This document shows, piece after piece, positions 16,655-27,200 of a stretch of 64,000 bases of DNA. A program made the position numbers and the translations under genes. Numbering within the stretch: position 1 is the stretch's first letter; the number at the start of each line of letters is the position of its first letter. The DNA comes from UBA2136 sp047635695 (GTDB lineage Bacteria; Pseudomonadota; Alphaproteobacteria; UBA2136), in NCBI GenBank assembly GCA_047635695.1, contig JBLILN010000001.1, positions 1 to 64,000 on the forward strand, given 5' to 3'. Below the pieces are notes generated by a model. That model saw only the letters and a program-made list of their open reading frames with translations. It searched no databases and was not told the origin of the DNA.

Positions 16655-17674
16655 TTATTCAGATGGCAGTGTAGGTACACCCTTGGATGTTGAAAATTGA
16701 ACCTTGAACTTCTTGTCAGGCTCCATATAATGTTGCAGTGTTTTAATCGCCAAGGCGCTTTCAGCAAATCCTGTGAGGATAAGGTGTAGTTTGTGGCCGT
16801 AGCCTGCAATGTCACCCACGGCGCAAATACCGTCAATATTGCTTGCCATTGTTGTGGGGTCGACGTCGACCGTTTTTTTACTCATATTTAAATCCCAATT
16901 CACAATAGGCCCAAGGGATGGGGCAATACCAAAGAAGCAAAGGAGCTTGTCGGCTTCAATTGTTTTTTCTATGCCGTCTAAGTCTGCAATAGTGACAGAG
17001 GATATCTGTGCATTATCACCTTGAAGCGCCTTAAGTTGGCAAGGGGTGTGAATGGTAACGTTGCCATTTGCGTTTAGGTTGTGCAGTTGTTTAACGGTTT
17101 CTTCTGCGGCTCTAAATTCGGCGCGGCGGTGGATAACGTGAATGTGTTGAGCGATAGGTGCCAGTTCAACAGCCCAGTCGGCAGCGCTGTCACCACCTCC
17201 TGCAATAACAATGTTTTGGTCTTTATAAGTGTTTTTACCGCGTACTGAGTAAAAAACAGATGTTTTTTCAAAGTACTCAATATTTTCAAGTGGTGGTTTA
17301 CGTGGTGCAAACATGCCCCCGCCAGCGGCAAGGCAAATAGACTTGGCGTTAATGGTTGTTTCACCTGCTATTAAGGTAAAGTGACCATCGTCATGTTTAG
17401 TCAGTGTGCTGACTGGGTCGCCCATTACATATTGTGGCTTAAACGGTGCGGCCTGTGCTTCTAAGTTCTTAATTAGGTCTTCTGCAAGAATGTGTGCATG
17501 GCCTGGAATGTCGTAAATAGGCTTTTCAGGGTAAAGGGCTGTTAGTTGACCACCTGTTTCATCAAGCGAATCAATAACGGCGCATGAATAACCAGCCATG
17601 CCCGCTTCGAAAACGGTGAATAATCCTACAGGGCCAGCGCCGATAACGGCAATATCTACGTCAATTTTTTTCAT
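16655..17674 (-). CDS. Ferredoxin--NADP(+) reductase, thioredoxin reductase-like
   Basis: This flavoprotein (type 2 FNR, YumC/TrxR-like) transfers electrons between NADPH and ferredoxin or flavodoxin. The 339-aa protein has an FAD-binding GAGPVGLFTVFEAGMAGY (12-29) with IDSLDETGGQLTALYPEKPI, an NADP-binding GGGDSAADWAVELA near 161, and the C-terminal GDIAGYGHKLHLILTGFAE FAD motif. It lacks the redox CxxC of true thioredoxin reductases, which separates it from TrxB. It is a monocistronic unit, and no ferredoxin gene is nearby. Confidence 0.93.
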   Translation of the reverse strand: MKKIDVDIAVIGAGPVGLFTVFEAGMAGYSCAVIDSLDETGGQLTALYPEKPIYDIPGHAHILAEDLIKNLEAQAAPFKPQYVMGDPVSTLTKHDDGHFTLIAGETTINAKSICLAAGGGMFAPRKPPLENIEYFEKTSVFYSVRGKNTYKDQNIVIAGGGDSAADWAVELAPIAQHIHVIHRRAEFRAAEETVKQLHNLNANGNVTIHTPCQLKALQGDNAQISSVTIADLDGIEKTIEADKLLCFFGIAPSLGPIVNWDLNMSKKTVDVDPTTMASNIDGICAVGDIAGYGHKLHLILTGFAESALAIKTLQHYMEPDKKFKVQFSTSKGVPTLPSE

Positions 17675-17748
17675 GGCTTTAAATTAGCGCAAAGACAGGG
17701 GCTTTGCAAGTGTGGAATTGTCATTTTATGCGCTGTACTGCGCATGGG

Positions 17749-18879
17749 TTAGCGGCTGCTCAGGTCCATATTATCGAAGGTGATAATTTCTTCTTTTGGT
17801 TCAGGGTGTTTGTTATGTAGGAAGTCTATCGGTTTACTTGGTACGTTAGGCTCTTTTAAAATCTCGTCTGCCGCCTCTAGGATACGTTGAACCTGCAAGC
17901 GATTAATAGGGATGTCGTATCCCAGTTCCTCACGGACAACTTTTTGAATAAAGGAAGGGCGTTCCTGTGGTAACTCAAGAGAAGGGTTTGGTTTTTTCGC
18001 GGTTGGTTTGTGGCCAGTTGCACGTATTTCATTTTCTTGTATCGCAGCATCCGCTTTTTTATAAAGCTTGTTGTCGGCTTTATATTTTTCATTGTTGAGC
18101 TGCTGATCTTTTAATTGCTTGAGTAATAGTTCAAGCTCTAAGATAAGTCTTGTATATTTTCTGGGTTTAAAACCGGGTTGGATCTGTAAGGATGCTTCTT
18201 TTGTAAGTGCGCCGTATATTTCTGGCTCAAGTTCTAAGAAGGCGATATGCATGCCGTTTTCAAAAAACTCCTTACTGCTTAGTTTTGCTGTGGCTTGCAG
18301 TAAGTGTTGGTTGCTTGGTGCTTTAACTAAAAGCTGACCCCATTGTTTTTTGCTGACAGCCTTAAGGGCGCTGATGGCAAGTGTGGGGTTTTGGAATGTA
18401 TCTGCTAAAATAGAAATAGCTTTTTGATTGTTAAGGTGGATAAGCCGTTTAAGCTCATCGACGTCCTTTGCGTCTTCAGGTTGACATACGTAGTCCCTAA
18501 ACCACTCAAGGTCAAATTTTTGTGCGTTCTCTAGCTCTTCAAGCCCGGGGATAAGGTTGAAGGCGAGTTCTTTTTTAGAAAGAATTTTATGGAGCGTTAA
18601 TTTATGTTGAGACCCACCAAAGTAGGCATAAGACTTAGAAAGGTTTTCTGCATTGAGAGGAATAGGCACAAGTCCTAAATAAGCATCACGCAGATAGTTT
18701 TGTAACTCTATAAAGGTAGGTTTGGTGCTTGTTAGTGGATTTTGAGTGTAATTGAAGTATGTTTCGTGGTTAATAAGGTCACCTAAAACGCTTGCGGATG
18801 AGGTCGCTTGCGACATTTTTTCATGATTTGGTGGGCTGTTGAGTCCATCCTTGACCATGTGTTGACATACCTCCGTCAT
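17749..18879 (-). CDS. Hypothetical protein, 376 aa
   Basis: I do not recognise this protein. It is cytosolic and largely helical, with Leu/Lys/Glu-rich stretches (a coiled-coil-like region about 240-285: TRLILELELLLKQLKDQQL) and a low-complexity basic linker (GHKPTAKKPNPS). The first ATG at 18879 has no ribosome binding site; GGAGG at 18870-18874 precedes a second in-frame ATG at 18858 by 11 nt, which may be the true start (MVKDGLNSP). It is divergent from the tsaE-amgK gene and has no operon partner. Confidence 0.7.
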   Translation of the reverse strand: MTEVCQHMVKDGLNSPPNHEKMSQATSSASVLGDLINHETYFNYTQNPLTSTKPTFIELQNYLRDAYLGLVPIPLNAENLSKSYAYFGGSQHKLTLHKILSKKELAFNLIPGLEELENAQKFDLEWFRDYVCQPEDAKDVDELKRLIHLNNQKAISILADTFQNPTLAISALKAVSKKQWGQLLVKAPSNQHLLQATAKLSSKEFFENGMHIAFLELEPEIYGALTKEASLQIQPGFKPRKYTRLILELELLLKQLKDQQLNNEKYKADNKLYKKADAAIQENEIRATGHKPTAKKPNPSLELPQERPSFIQKVVREELGYDIPINRLQVQRILEAADEILKEPNVPSKPIDFLHNKHPEPKEEIITFDNMDLSSR

Positions 18880-19010
18880 AAATTAGCAGTTTATTCGATG
18901 TCTGTACTATTGTAAGGCTATTTGTAAATAATTCAAGTGCTATGAGCGTTATTTCTTGCTTTTATACGACGAATTTAATAGAATTTTGGCGGAATTCAAG
19001 GGAATGTAAT

Positions 19011-20510
19011 GTGAAAAATAAAGTTGTACTAACACTAAAAGGTGAAGCAGAGACATTGATTTTTGCAAAAAATGTGGCACGCTACGCAGTAGCAGGCGAT
19101 TTTATTCGCCTTGACGGCACACTTGGTATGGGCAAAACAACTTTTGCGCGCCAATTTATTCGCTCACTTGCAAACAATGACACATTATCAGTGCCAAGCC
19201 CTACATTTAACCTCGTACAAACATACAATGAAACACGTTTGCCTGTTGCGCATGTGGACGCTTACCGTATGGAAGACCCTTCTGAACTTGATATGCTCGA
19301 CCTAGGTGCTTATTTTGAGCATGGCGTTGTACTGATGGAGTGGGCAACAAATGTTGAAAATGGACTACCCGAAATTATACCGCCAAAACGCCATGTTATG
19401 GAAACAGAAATCGGTGATTTGCTAACAATCACCATAGAAGAAGACGGTTTCGACGCGCGCACAGTCACTTTGGAAGCCAAAGGCACATGGCTGAAGCGTT
19501 TTGGTTTGTTTGCAGGTGTTATGCGCACACAGGAAGCAAAGGGACGTGAAGCCTTTATGGATTCACTTGGGTTTGAACAGGCTCAGCTTACAGCAACGTC
19601 ACCCGATTGCTCCTTTAGAACTTATTATCGTACAAATATTGATGGTGAAAAATTGATTGTCATGGACGCCCCGCCGCCTGTGGAAGAAATTGAACCTTTT
19701 ATTTATATGACAAATTATTTACAATTAAAGGGTGTTCACGCGCCTGCAATTCATGGGCTTGATGTCAAGAGCGGTTATATGCTTTTAGAAGACTTGGGGG
19801 CTATGCCTTTTAGTGAGATTTGTAAAGATGAGCAACATCAAGAAAAATGGTTAGAAAAAGCAGTTGATTTACTTGCTCACATCGCGAACGGCGAAACAGC
19901 AGATGTATGGACATATGACAGCCATACAGCATGGCTAGAAGCACAGCGTTATACGGACTGGTACTTGCCTTCTATTACAGGTAAAGCCACCGATGTTTCT
20001 GACAGGGAGGCGTTTAAACAATCATGGCTTATGGCATGGCCAACCCTTTCAAAATTACCAAAGACAACATGTCACTGGGATTATCACGTTGATAATTTGA
20101 TGGCGATTGAAGATACAGATGCAGGTGAAACAGGCTTTTATGACGTGGGAGTGATCGACTATCAAGACGCGCGTGTTGGTCCTATATGTATGGATATTGC
20201 TTGTTTACTGGAAGACCGTTTCCCTGCCAGTGAAACTCTTAAAGGGCAACTAATTGATAGGTTTTTATCAAAATTAGATGTCAGCGTGAACAAAGACGAC
20301 TTTATGGCAGGTTATAACCTTTGTGTGGCACACCGCTTCTTTAAAATAACAGGCTTACTGGTGCGCCTCGAACAACGTGATGCACGTGTTGGTGCCACCG
20401 CACGTATGCCACAAGTATGGCAAACACTCAATAAAGCGCTCGAGCATGAAGCTTGTGCAGGTATTCGTAAAGTTTTAGAAAAAATAGCACCTCAAAAGAA
20501 AGCAGCATAA
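19011..20510 (+). CDS. Bifunctional TsaE / AmgK-like phosphotransferase fusion
   Basis: This is two enzymes in one 499-aa chain. Residues about 1-150 are TsaE, the ATPase needed for tRNA t6A37 formation (Walker A LGMGKTTFARQF, SPTFNLVQTY, HVDAYRM). The rest is an APH-fold sugar kinase like AmgK, which phosphorylates MurNAc or GlcNAc at the anomeric position, with the catalytic HWDYHVDNLMA and IDYQDARVGPICMDIA. The frame is open from an ATG at 18942, but AAGGGA lies just upstream of a GTG at 19011, where the TsaE fold begins. The stop overlaps the murU start. Such fusions are known in alphaproteobacteria. Confidence 0.88.
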   Translation: MKNKVVLTLKGEAETLIFAKNVARYAVAGDFIRLDGTLGMGKTTFARQFIRSLANNDTLSVPSPTFNLVQTYNETRLPVAHVDAYRMEDPSELDMLDLGAYFEHGVVLMEWATNVENGLPEIIPPKRHVMETEIGDLLTITIEEDGFDARTVTLEAKGTWLKRFGLFAGVMRTQEAKGREAFMDSLGFEQAQLTATSPDCSFRTYYRTNIDGEKLIVMDAPPPVEEIEPFIYMTNYLQLKGVHAPAIHGLDVKSGYMLLEDLGAMPFSEICKDEQHQEKWLEKAVDLLAHIANGETADVWTYDSHTAWLEAQRYTDWYLPSITGKATDVSDREAFKQSWLMAWPTLSKLPKTTCHWDYHVDNLMAIEDTDAGETGFYDVGVIDYQDARVGPICMDIACLLEDRFPASETLKGQLIDRFLSKLDVSVNKDDFMAGYNLCVAHRFFKITGLLVRLEQRDARVGATARMPQVWQTLNKALEHEACAGIRKVLEKIAPQKKAA

Positions 20511-21262
20511 TGGTTATTAAACGTGCCATTGTGCTTGCTGCGGGCAAAGGTACACGCCTTGGACTGCTAACGCAAAAAACACCGAAACCTCTTATCGATC
20601 TAGGTGGTGTTACACCTTTAGAGCGTGTAATTACTTCTCTTGAAAAAGCAGGTGTTGAAGACGTTATTATTAATTGCTCTTACTTGGCAGATCAAATTAT
20701 TGAAAAAGTTTATACGTGGCAACATGAAAATAAATTTAAATGTAAACTTATTATTTCTCATGAAGACGAACCCCTAGAAACGGCCGGCGGTATTAAAAAG
20801 GTACTTCATCATTTTAAGGATGAACCCTTTATTATTGCCAATGCTGATATTGTTTGGCAGGGTGACCTTGCGTCCTTTGTTAAAACTTTAACTGATCATT
20901 ATAATGCCGAAAAAATGGATTTTTTATTAGCGCTAACCCCTAATCAATATAGCCCTAAAACGGGTGGTGATTTTAAAATTCAGGCTGATGGTCAAATACG
21001 CTTTTTAGATAAAGACGAAACGTCAAATTATTCTTATTGCGGTTTAAGTATTTCTCATCCATGTGCTTTTGCGAATATAGGGGCTGGTTTTACGCCTTTA
21101 CGCACCGTGTGGGACTTGGCCATAGACGCTGAAATGTTTTACGGTTTTAGTGCAAGTTATGCGTGGATAGATATGGGCACCCCTGCGGGTCTCGAAAAGG
21201 CTAGAAATGTAGTCAAAAGTGAACAAGGTACATCAGCAAAGGTCTTACAGTTTGCAAGGTAA
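20510..21262 (+). CDS. murU: MurU-like nucleotidyltransferase
   Basis: This is a 250-aa nucleotidyltransferase of the NTP-transferase fold. The N-terminal AIVLAAGKGTRLGLLTQKTPKPLI carries the nucleotide-binding and catalytic Lys motif, and FIIANADIVW holds the metal-binding Asp. Next to the AmgK domain, the best reading is MurU, which makes UDP-MurNAc from MurNAc 1-phosphate in cell-wall recycling and bypasses the fosfomycin-sensitive step. The start overlaps the previous stop by one base. A mannose-1-phosphate guanylyltransferase-like activity is the main alternative, since the fold alone does not fix the sugar. Confidence 0.82.
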   Translation: MVIKRAIVLAAGKGTRLGLLTQKTPKPLIDLGGVTPLERVITSLEKAGVEDVIINCSYLADQIIEKVYTWQHENKFKCKLIISHEDEPLETAGGIKKVLHHFKDEPFIIANADIVWQGDLASFVKTLTDHYNAEKMDFLLALTPNQYSPKTGGDFKIQADGQIRFLDKDETSNYSYCGLSISHPCAFANIGAGFTPLRTVWDLAIDAEMFYGFSASYAWIDMGTPAGLEKARNVVKSEQGTSAKVLQFAR

Positions 21263-24203
21263 AATATTTACAGTACATAGTGGTGAGCCTTTGGCGCAAA
21301 TTGCCAGCGACTATATTTTGTCTAAAATTGACAACTCAACACCTCTAGCATTAATTGATGTGACCATCTGGGTGCCGTCACCACGTGCCGCCGCCGCCAT
21401 GAAGGACGCTTTTATTTCTAAAACAGGGGCTGGCCTTTTACCACAAATCCGCATGATGTCTTTTAGTGAAGACGACGCCGACGTCTTCCGCTTTGATCAA
21501 GATGAATTGGTGGCCGAAGAAACAGTTTCTGGCTTGGCACGCCTTATGATATTAACCAAACTTGTTTCCATACGCGATAAAGAATTATCATTTCCACTTG
21601 CTCTTGAAAGTGCGCAAGCATTGGCTAAAATATTTCATCGTTTAAAAAGTTACGACGTGACATTAGACGAAATTACGGCACTTGTACCTACAGAGCACGC
21701 GCACCACTGGGAAGAAAATTTAGACTTTTTTAAAGTTGCTTTTGAATTTTACCCAAACTGGCTTGCAGAGCAAAATAAAGTCGATGCAGCCGATGCGTCT
21801 AAAAAAGTGGTGGCAGCGCAAATTAATGACTATCAAAATAAAGGTATGGCAAATCTAACCTTTGCCATTGGTTTTAGTGATAGTACGCCCTTAGGTATAT
21901 CGCTTATTAAAGAAGTGATTACACATAAAAATGGCGGCCTTATTTTACCAGGACTTGACCAAAATATGGCCGACGACGTTTGGCAAAATATCAAGGCAAC
22001 ACACCCTCACTATACCATGAAGCGTATGCTTGATGCCTTAGATGTAAAACGTTCAGACGTTGAAGTATTAGGTGAAAATAAACCTTCTGCAAGGGCGCTA
22101 TTATGGCGCCATGCACTTGCATCGTCCGATCAACTTTCTCTTTTACCAGATAGTGTTTCGCTACCAGCAACGGCGGGCATGACCTTTATTGAAGCTAAGA
22201 GTGCCAGTGAGGAAGCAGAAGCTATTGCCGTTTGTATGCGCCAAACACTCGAAACAAAAGGCAAAACATGTGCGCTTATTAGCCCTGATCGTACGTTAGC
22301 TTTGCGTGTAGAAGCGGCGCTTAAACGCTGGAATATTGACGTCGATGACAGTGCGGGTATTCCTCTTATTACAACAAGTATTGGTGGTTTGTTTAAATTA
22401 GTCGCCAATGTGGTACAAGAAAATTTTCGCCCTTTGCTATTGGCAGAATTGCTTTATCACCCTTTGGTTCATTTTGGCGAATATGAAGCCTTTTATAAAA
22501 AACGTGATGCGCTTGACAGGTTAGTGTTACGTGGTGCTAAACCGGCGGCAGGTATTGTCGGTTTACGCCGTGCGCTGGAACAAGCCTTAGCCGACCCGTT
22601 TAAGAACAAGGAAAATGCTGATCTTGCAAGCGAAGCGATTGATATCATCGAAAAGATGTTTGCGCCCCTACAATCTAAAAATGCAAAGCGCGATATTTCT
22701 GCTTGGATGCGCCATCATGTGGACGTGGTTAAAAATTTATTACACCGCAGTGAAGATGATGACGGACAAGCCATATTTGATGACGAGTCAGGGCAAACGT
22801 TGATTGCTCTTTTAACCAGTTGGCAAAATGCAGCGGAAGATATTGGCACCCTTGATTTTGAAAGTTATACACAAACCTTAAATAGCGTTATGGCTACCTC
22901 TGCCGTGCGTAAGCGCCATTCTACGCACCCTCGTTTGGCCATTTTAGGGCCGATGGAATCCCGCATGCAAGAATTTGACACGGTTATTATTGGCGCCGCC
23001 AACGAAGGCGCTTGGCCAAGACAAGTAACACCCGACCCGTGGCTTAACAAGGTCATTGCTGAAAAAGTAGGGCTTCCAAGCACAGATATTCATGTCGGCA
23101 TGAGCGCGCATGACTTTATAAGCCTTGCTTGTAAAAAAGACGTTGTCCTTACAAGAACACTTAAAGACGCAGAGGGCGAAACCATGCCTTCACGTTTTAT
23201 GTCAAGGTTAGAGGCTGTTATCTCGCCTGCGGTTTATGAACAAATGGTCGAAAAAGGACGTGTTTGGCTTTCACGTGCGACGGCTTTACGCATTCAAGGT
23301 CAATTTACACAGGCAAAATCGCCTTATGTGCAGGTATCTAAAAAACGTCGCCCCGCTATTTGGTCGGCTTCCACCGTGAGGGACATGATGCAATGCCCTT
23401 ATAAAACATACATTAAAAAAGTTTTAAAAATTGACGCGCTTGATGCCTATGAAGATACACCTACAGCAGCCGATAAAGGGCAAATTGTACACCTTATATT
23501 AGAGTCGTTTTTTGCACCTGTCGCCAAAATGCCGGCTCCTTATGCGGAGGATATGCAAAATCAAACGGCTATTTATGACCATTTAATGGTTGCTGCAAAA
23601 CAAGCTTTTTTAAGTATAGATCAAAAAGGTATGAAGGCCTTGTGGTTACGTAAGTTTGAAAAAGTGGCCATTGCCTTTGCGGCACAAATAGCGGTAGATT
23701 ATAAAAATGGCCGTCACTTGTTTGGCGTAGAAAAAGAGGCGCGTGTACATATAACACCTGAAATTGAACTTTATGCAAAAGCCGACAGAATTGATAAAGT
23801 AGACCATAAATTGGTGATTGTTGATTATAAAACAGGTACACCACCCACAGCGTCCGACGTTTTAAGCGGTAAAGAACCACAAATGGCCACCGAAGCCGTG
23901 ATTGCGCATAAGGGCGGTTATCAAAAAGGGGCGTCTCTAAAAGGTCTTGAATATTGGCATGTTTCGGGCGCAAAAAATAACCCGCTCGATGTTAAAAACG
24001 CCATTGGACATAAAGTTGAAATTTCAACATTTATAGAAGAGGCCGAAACGGGCATTAAAAAATTAGCAGAACATTATATGGAACAAGAAGGCGTTTATGA
24101 GGCTTTCCCTGGCGGTGCTACGGCCGAAGATAAATTAGGGCCTTGCGTCTTTTGCGATTATGCCGGTATTTGCCGCTATAAAGACTGGGTCAGTAATGTT
24201 TAA
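21252..24203 (+). CDS. addB: Double-strand break repair protein AddB
   Basis: AddB pairs with AddA to process double-strand DNA ends for RecA-dependent repair. The protein is about 983 aa, with an inactive helicase-like N-terminal half (VWVPSPRAAAAM) that lacks a Walker A motif, as usual in alphaproteobacteria. The C-terminal RecB-type nuclease domain contains CPYKTYIKKVL, VDYKTGTPP and the iron-sulfur Cys cluster GPCVFCDYAGICRY. The frame is open from GTG 21219, which has no RBS; AAAGG lies 8 nt before TTG 21252, so I start there. It overlaps the murU end by 11 bases, and addA follows after 15 bases. Confidence 0.94.
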   Translation: MQGKIFTVHSGEPLAQIASDYILSKIDNSTPLALIDVTIWVPSPRAAAAMKDAFISKTGAGLLPQIRMMSFSEDDADVFRFDQDELVAEETVSGLARLMILTKLVSIRDKELSFPLALESAQALAKIFHRLKSYDVTLDEITALVPTEHAHHWEENLDFFKVAFEFYPNWLAEQNKVDAADASKKVVAAQINDYQNKGMANLTFAIGFSDSTPLGISLIKEVITHKNGGLILPGLDQNMADDVWQNIKATHPHYTMKRMLDALDVKRSDVEVLGENKPSARALLWRHALASSDQLSLLPDSVSLPATAGMTFIEAKSASEEAEAIAVCMRQTLETKGKTCALISPDRTLALRVEAALKRWNIDVDDSAGIPLITTSIGGLFKLVANVVQENFRPLLLAELLYHPLVHFGEYEAFYKKRDALDRLVLRGAKPAAGIVGLRRALEQALADPFKNKENADLASEAIDIIEKMFAPLQSKNAKRDISAWMRHHVDVVKNLLHRSEDDDGQAIFDDESGQTLIALLTSWQNAAEDIGTLDFESYTQTLNSVMATSAVRKRHSTHPRLAILGPMESRMQEFDTVIIGAANEGAWPRQVTPDPWLNKVIAEKVGLPSTDIHVGMSAHDFISLACKKDVVLTRTLKDAEGETMPSRFMSRLEAVISPAVYEQMVEKGRVWLSRATALRIQGQFTQAKSPYVQVSKKRRPAIWSASTVRDMMQCPYKTYIKKVLKIDALDAYEDTPTAADKGQIVHLILESFFAPVAKMPAPYAEDMQNQTAIYDHLMVAAKQAFLSIDQKGMKALWLRKFEKVAIAFAAQIAVDYKNGRHLFGVEKEARVHITPEIELYAKADRIDKVDHKLVIVDYKTGTPPTASDVLSGKEPQMATEAVIAHKGGYQKGASLKGLEYWHVSGAKNNPLDVKNAIGHKVEISTFIEEAETGIKKLAEHYMEQEGVYEAFPGGATAEDKLGPCVFCDYAGICRYKDWVSNV

Positions 24204-24218
24204 AATTGGAGCTATTGC

Positions 24219-27200
24219 ATGACAACTTTAACAAGCAAAGAAATTATTGCAGAAGCAACCAGAAGGCAAAACAATGCCGCGCATGTTAGTCAGTCTGTCT
24301 GGGTATCGGCGTCTGCAGGGACGGGTAAAACTTACGTACTCACCAAGCGTATTTTACAGCTTTTATTGGCCGACAGAAAACTCCAACCTTCGGGCATTTT
24401 GGCGGTAACCTTTACCCGCGCTGCTGCCAGAGAAATGGAAAGCCGTATTCGTGAACGTTTAAGTGTTTGGGCAACATGCGATGAAAATCAATTAATCGAA
24501 GAATTGGCGTTAATGCTTGAACATGAACCGTACAGGGCAGACATTGCCCGTGCCCGTTCTTTGTTTGCCGATGTGCTTGACGACGGTGTGAATAGTAATA
24601 CCATTCATGGTTTTTGCCAGCAAATATTAGCAAAATTCCCTATTGAAGCAGGGGTAAACCCTGGCTTTAAACTGGTGGAGGGACGAGAGCGCGATGATTT
24701 ATTAAGTCAGGCAAAAAATGACGTCTTTTCATTAGCATTAAATGGTCATTTAAAACCGAATTGGATATTTGATTATTACGCGGGTGAAGTGGGTGAAAAA
24801 ACTTTAAGTGAAGCCTTGGATGCCTTTGTTGCGGGGTCGGGGCGCTTTAGACGTTATTTTACAAGGTATGGTGGATTAGATGCTGTTTTGAAACGTTTGG
24901 CCGATGAGTTAGGCGTTGATGCAGGGTTAACCTCTACAAGTGTAATAGCTTTAAAAAAAGAAGTTTGCAAACTGCCTTCAGGTGCGGAAAACACGCTTAA
25001 GTTGCTCATGGAATCTCTCTTTCAAGGGGCTAAAACATCGCAAGGTCTTGGGGAAAAATTAGCACATTATTTGTCCAGTAGTGAACGTGATTGGCAAGAA
25101 CTTGTGGCTGTATTCTTAAAACTGGATGGCACAGAACGCAAGTCAGGGTTTCCCGATAAAAAAGCGCTCGCTTTTGGTGGTGAGCCCTTATGGGAAGAGA
25201 TGGAAGTTATCCGTGCTCGTATATTAGCCGTGCAAGAAAAACTAAAAAGTTTTAACGCCTTTTTAATGACAAGTGCTTACCTACAGCTGGGTGACCAAAT
25301 TTTACAAAAATACGAATATTTAAAACAAAAAGTAGGTTCGTTAGACTTTGATGACCTTATTGCTAAAAGTGCAGAGCTATTACGCAGTGAAGAAAAAAGC
25401 GCTTGGGTGCGCTTTAAAATGGACAGTAATATCTCACATGTTTTACTCGATGAGGCACAAGACACCGACAGTGATCAATGGGGTATTTTAAAGGCCTTGG
25501 TGAGCGAGTTTTATGCGGGTAAAGGCCTGCATGAAGAAAAGAATCGCACTTTCTTTGCCGTGGGCGATATTAAACAGAGTATTTATCGCTTTCGTGGTGC
25601 TGAACCCCATGTGTTCGGTGCTATGCGCGATTATTTACAAGAGCACCAAAAACAGTCGGGACATAAGGTTGCAGTGGAAGAATTAATTGTCTCTTTTAGA
25701 TCAACAGAGCCCGTTTTAAATTTTGTCGACTGTGTTTTTAAAGACAAACTCCGCGGTAAAGCTGTGGATGAATTGGTAGAAATAATTGACCACCGCGCAG
25801 CTCAGATTGGTAGCAGTGGGCGTATTGAAATTTGGCCTCTGATTGAAAAAGAAAAAACAGCCAAAGAAGAAATAGAGGCATGGGCATTACCAACAAAGCA
25901 AGAAAAAGCGGTCACTATTAAAACGGCCCTAGCCGAAAAAACAGCGCTTCATATCCAACAACTTTTATCATCTAATGACGTTTTAGAAAGCACTAGAAAT
26001 TACATTCAGCCGAGCGATATTATGATTTTATTACGCAGCCGTGGCATGATGTCTATGTTAATTGCAGCACTCGATAAATACCGTATTCCGCATGCAGGTG
26101 CCGACCAAATGGATATGCATAAGGAAAGCGTTGTGATTGACACTATTGCTTTAATGAAGGCTTTGGTGAACAGTGAGGATGATTTGTCATTGGCGCAAGC
26201 CTTGCGCTCACCGCTTTTTTCTTATGATGATATAGCCTTCGATACATTGCTTGAAAAACGCCGTAAAGGGCAAACGCTGTGGCAAATAATCGACAAAGAA
26301 AAAGGCGCAGGTCTTGCGCTGGCTACATTGAAAAAACAAATCAAAAAAGTGTCACCTTTTGCTTTTATTGGTACAGCTATTCAAGCACTTGATATCCGTG
26401 GTAAATACTATCAATTGGCGGCGAAAGATGTGGGCAAGACAACCATTGCAAGTGTGGACGATGCTCTAGACACTTTGCTTGATATGGCGCTTGATTTTCA
26501 GCGTAAAGGCGGTAGCCTTATCGGTTTTATTCACCATTTTGAAAGTACTACACAAAAATTAAAGCGTGAGTTAGAATCCAGTAGCGGTCGTATTCGTTTG
26601 TTAACGGCTCATGGTTCAAAAGGTTTGGAATCACCGATTGTTATTATGCCCGATACCACTGGTGGTTTTTATAAAAATATGTCGAGCGATAAACCTTTAT
26701 GGCAAACAGAAAGTGACGGCGCTGATACGTTGTTCTTGCACCGTCAAGCAAAGGTCGACGCTCCAGAAATTCAAGAAGTTTTTGAGATTCAAGAAAAAGA
26801 ACGTATATTTAGAGATGAAATGCGCTTGCTGTATGTGGCCATCACAAGGGCAAAGGAACGTTTGTATATTGGCGGTGTGAAACAACATGGTTATAACGCT
26901 GAAAATTGCTGGTACGGTCATATTGCGGCCGCCGTGGAAGACGATGACCATTTTGAAAAAGACGAAAGTGATGTTTTGTTTAAGCAAACGCATAATCATT
27001 TGTCAGTGGTACAAACAACAGGCACATTGTCTTCACTTGAACATGAAATACCAAGTTGGCTCAATAGGCAAGTCCCAACAGAACAGGGTGTTGTTTTGAT
27101 GAATGCGTCCGACAGTTTAAAACGTAAAGAACAACTTTCATTTTTAAAAGAAGTAGATAATAAAAAGCTCTTTAAGCGTGGTAAGTTGGTGCACCGCCTG

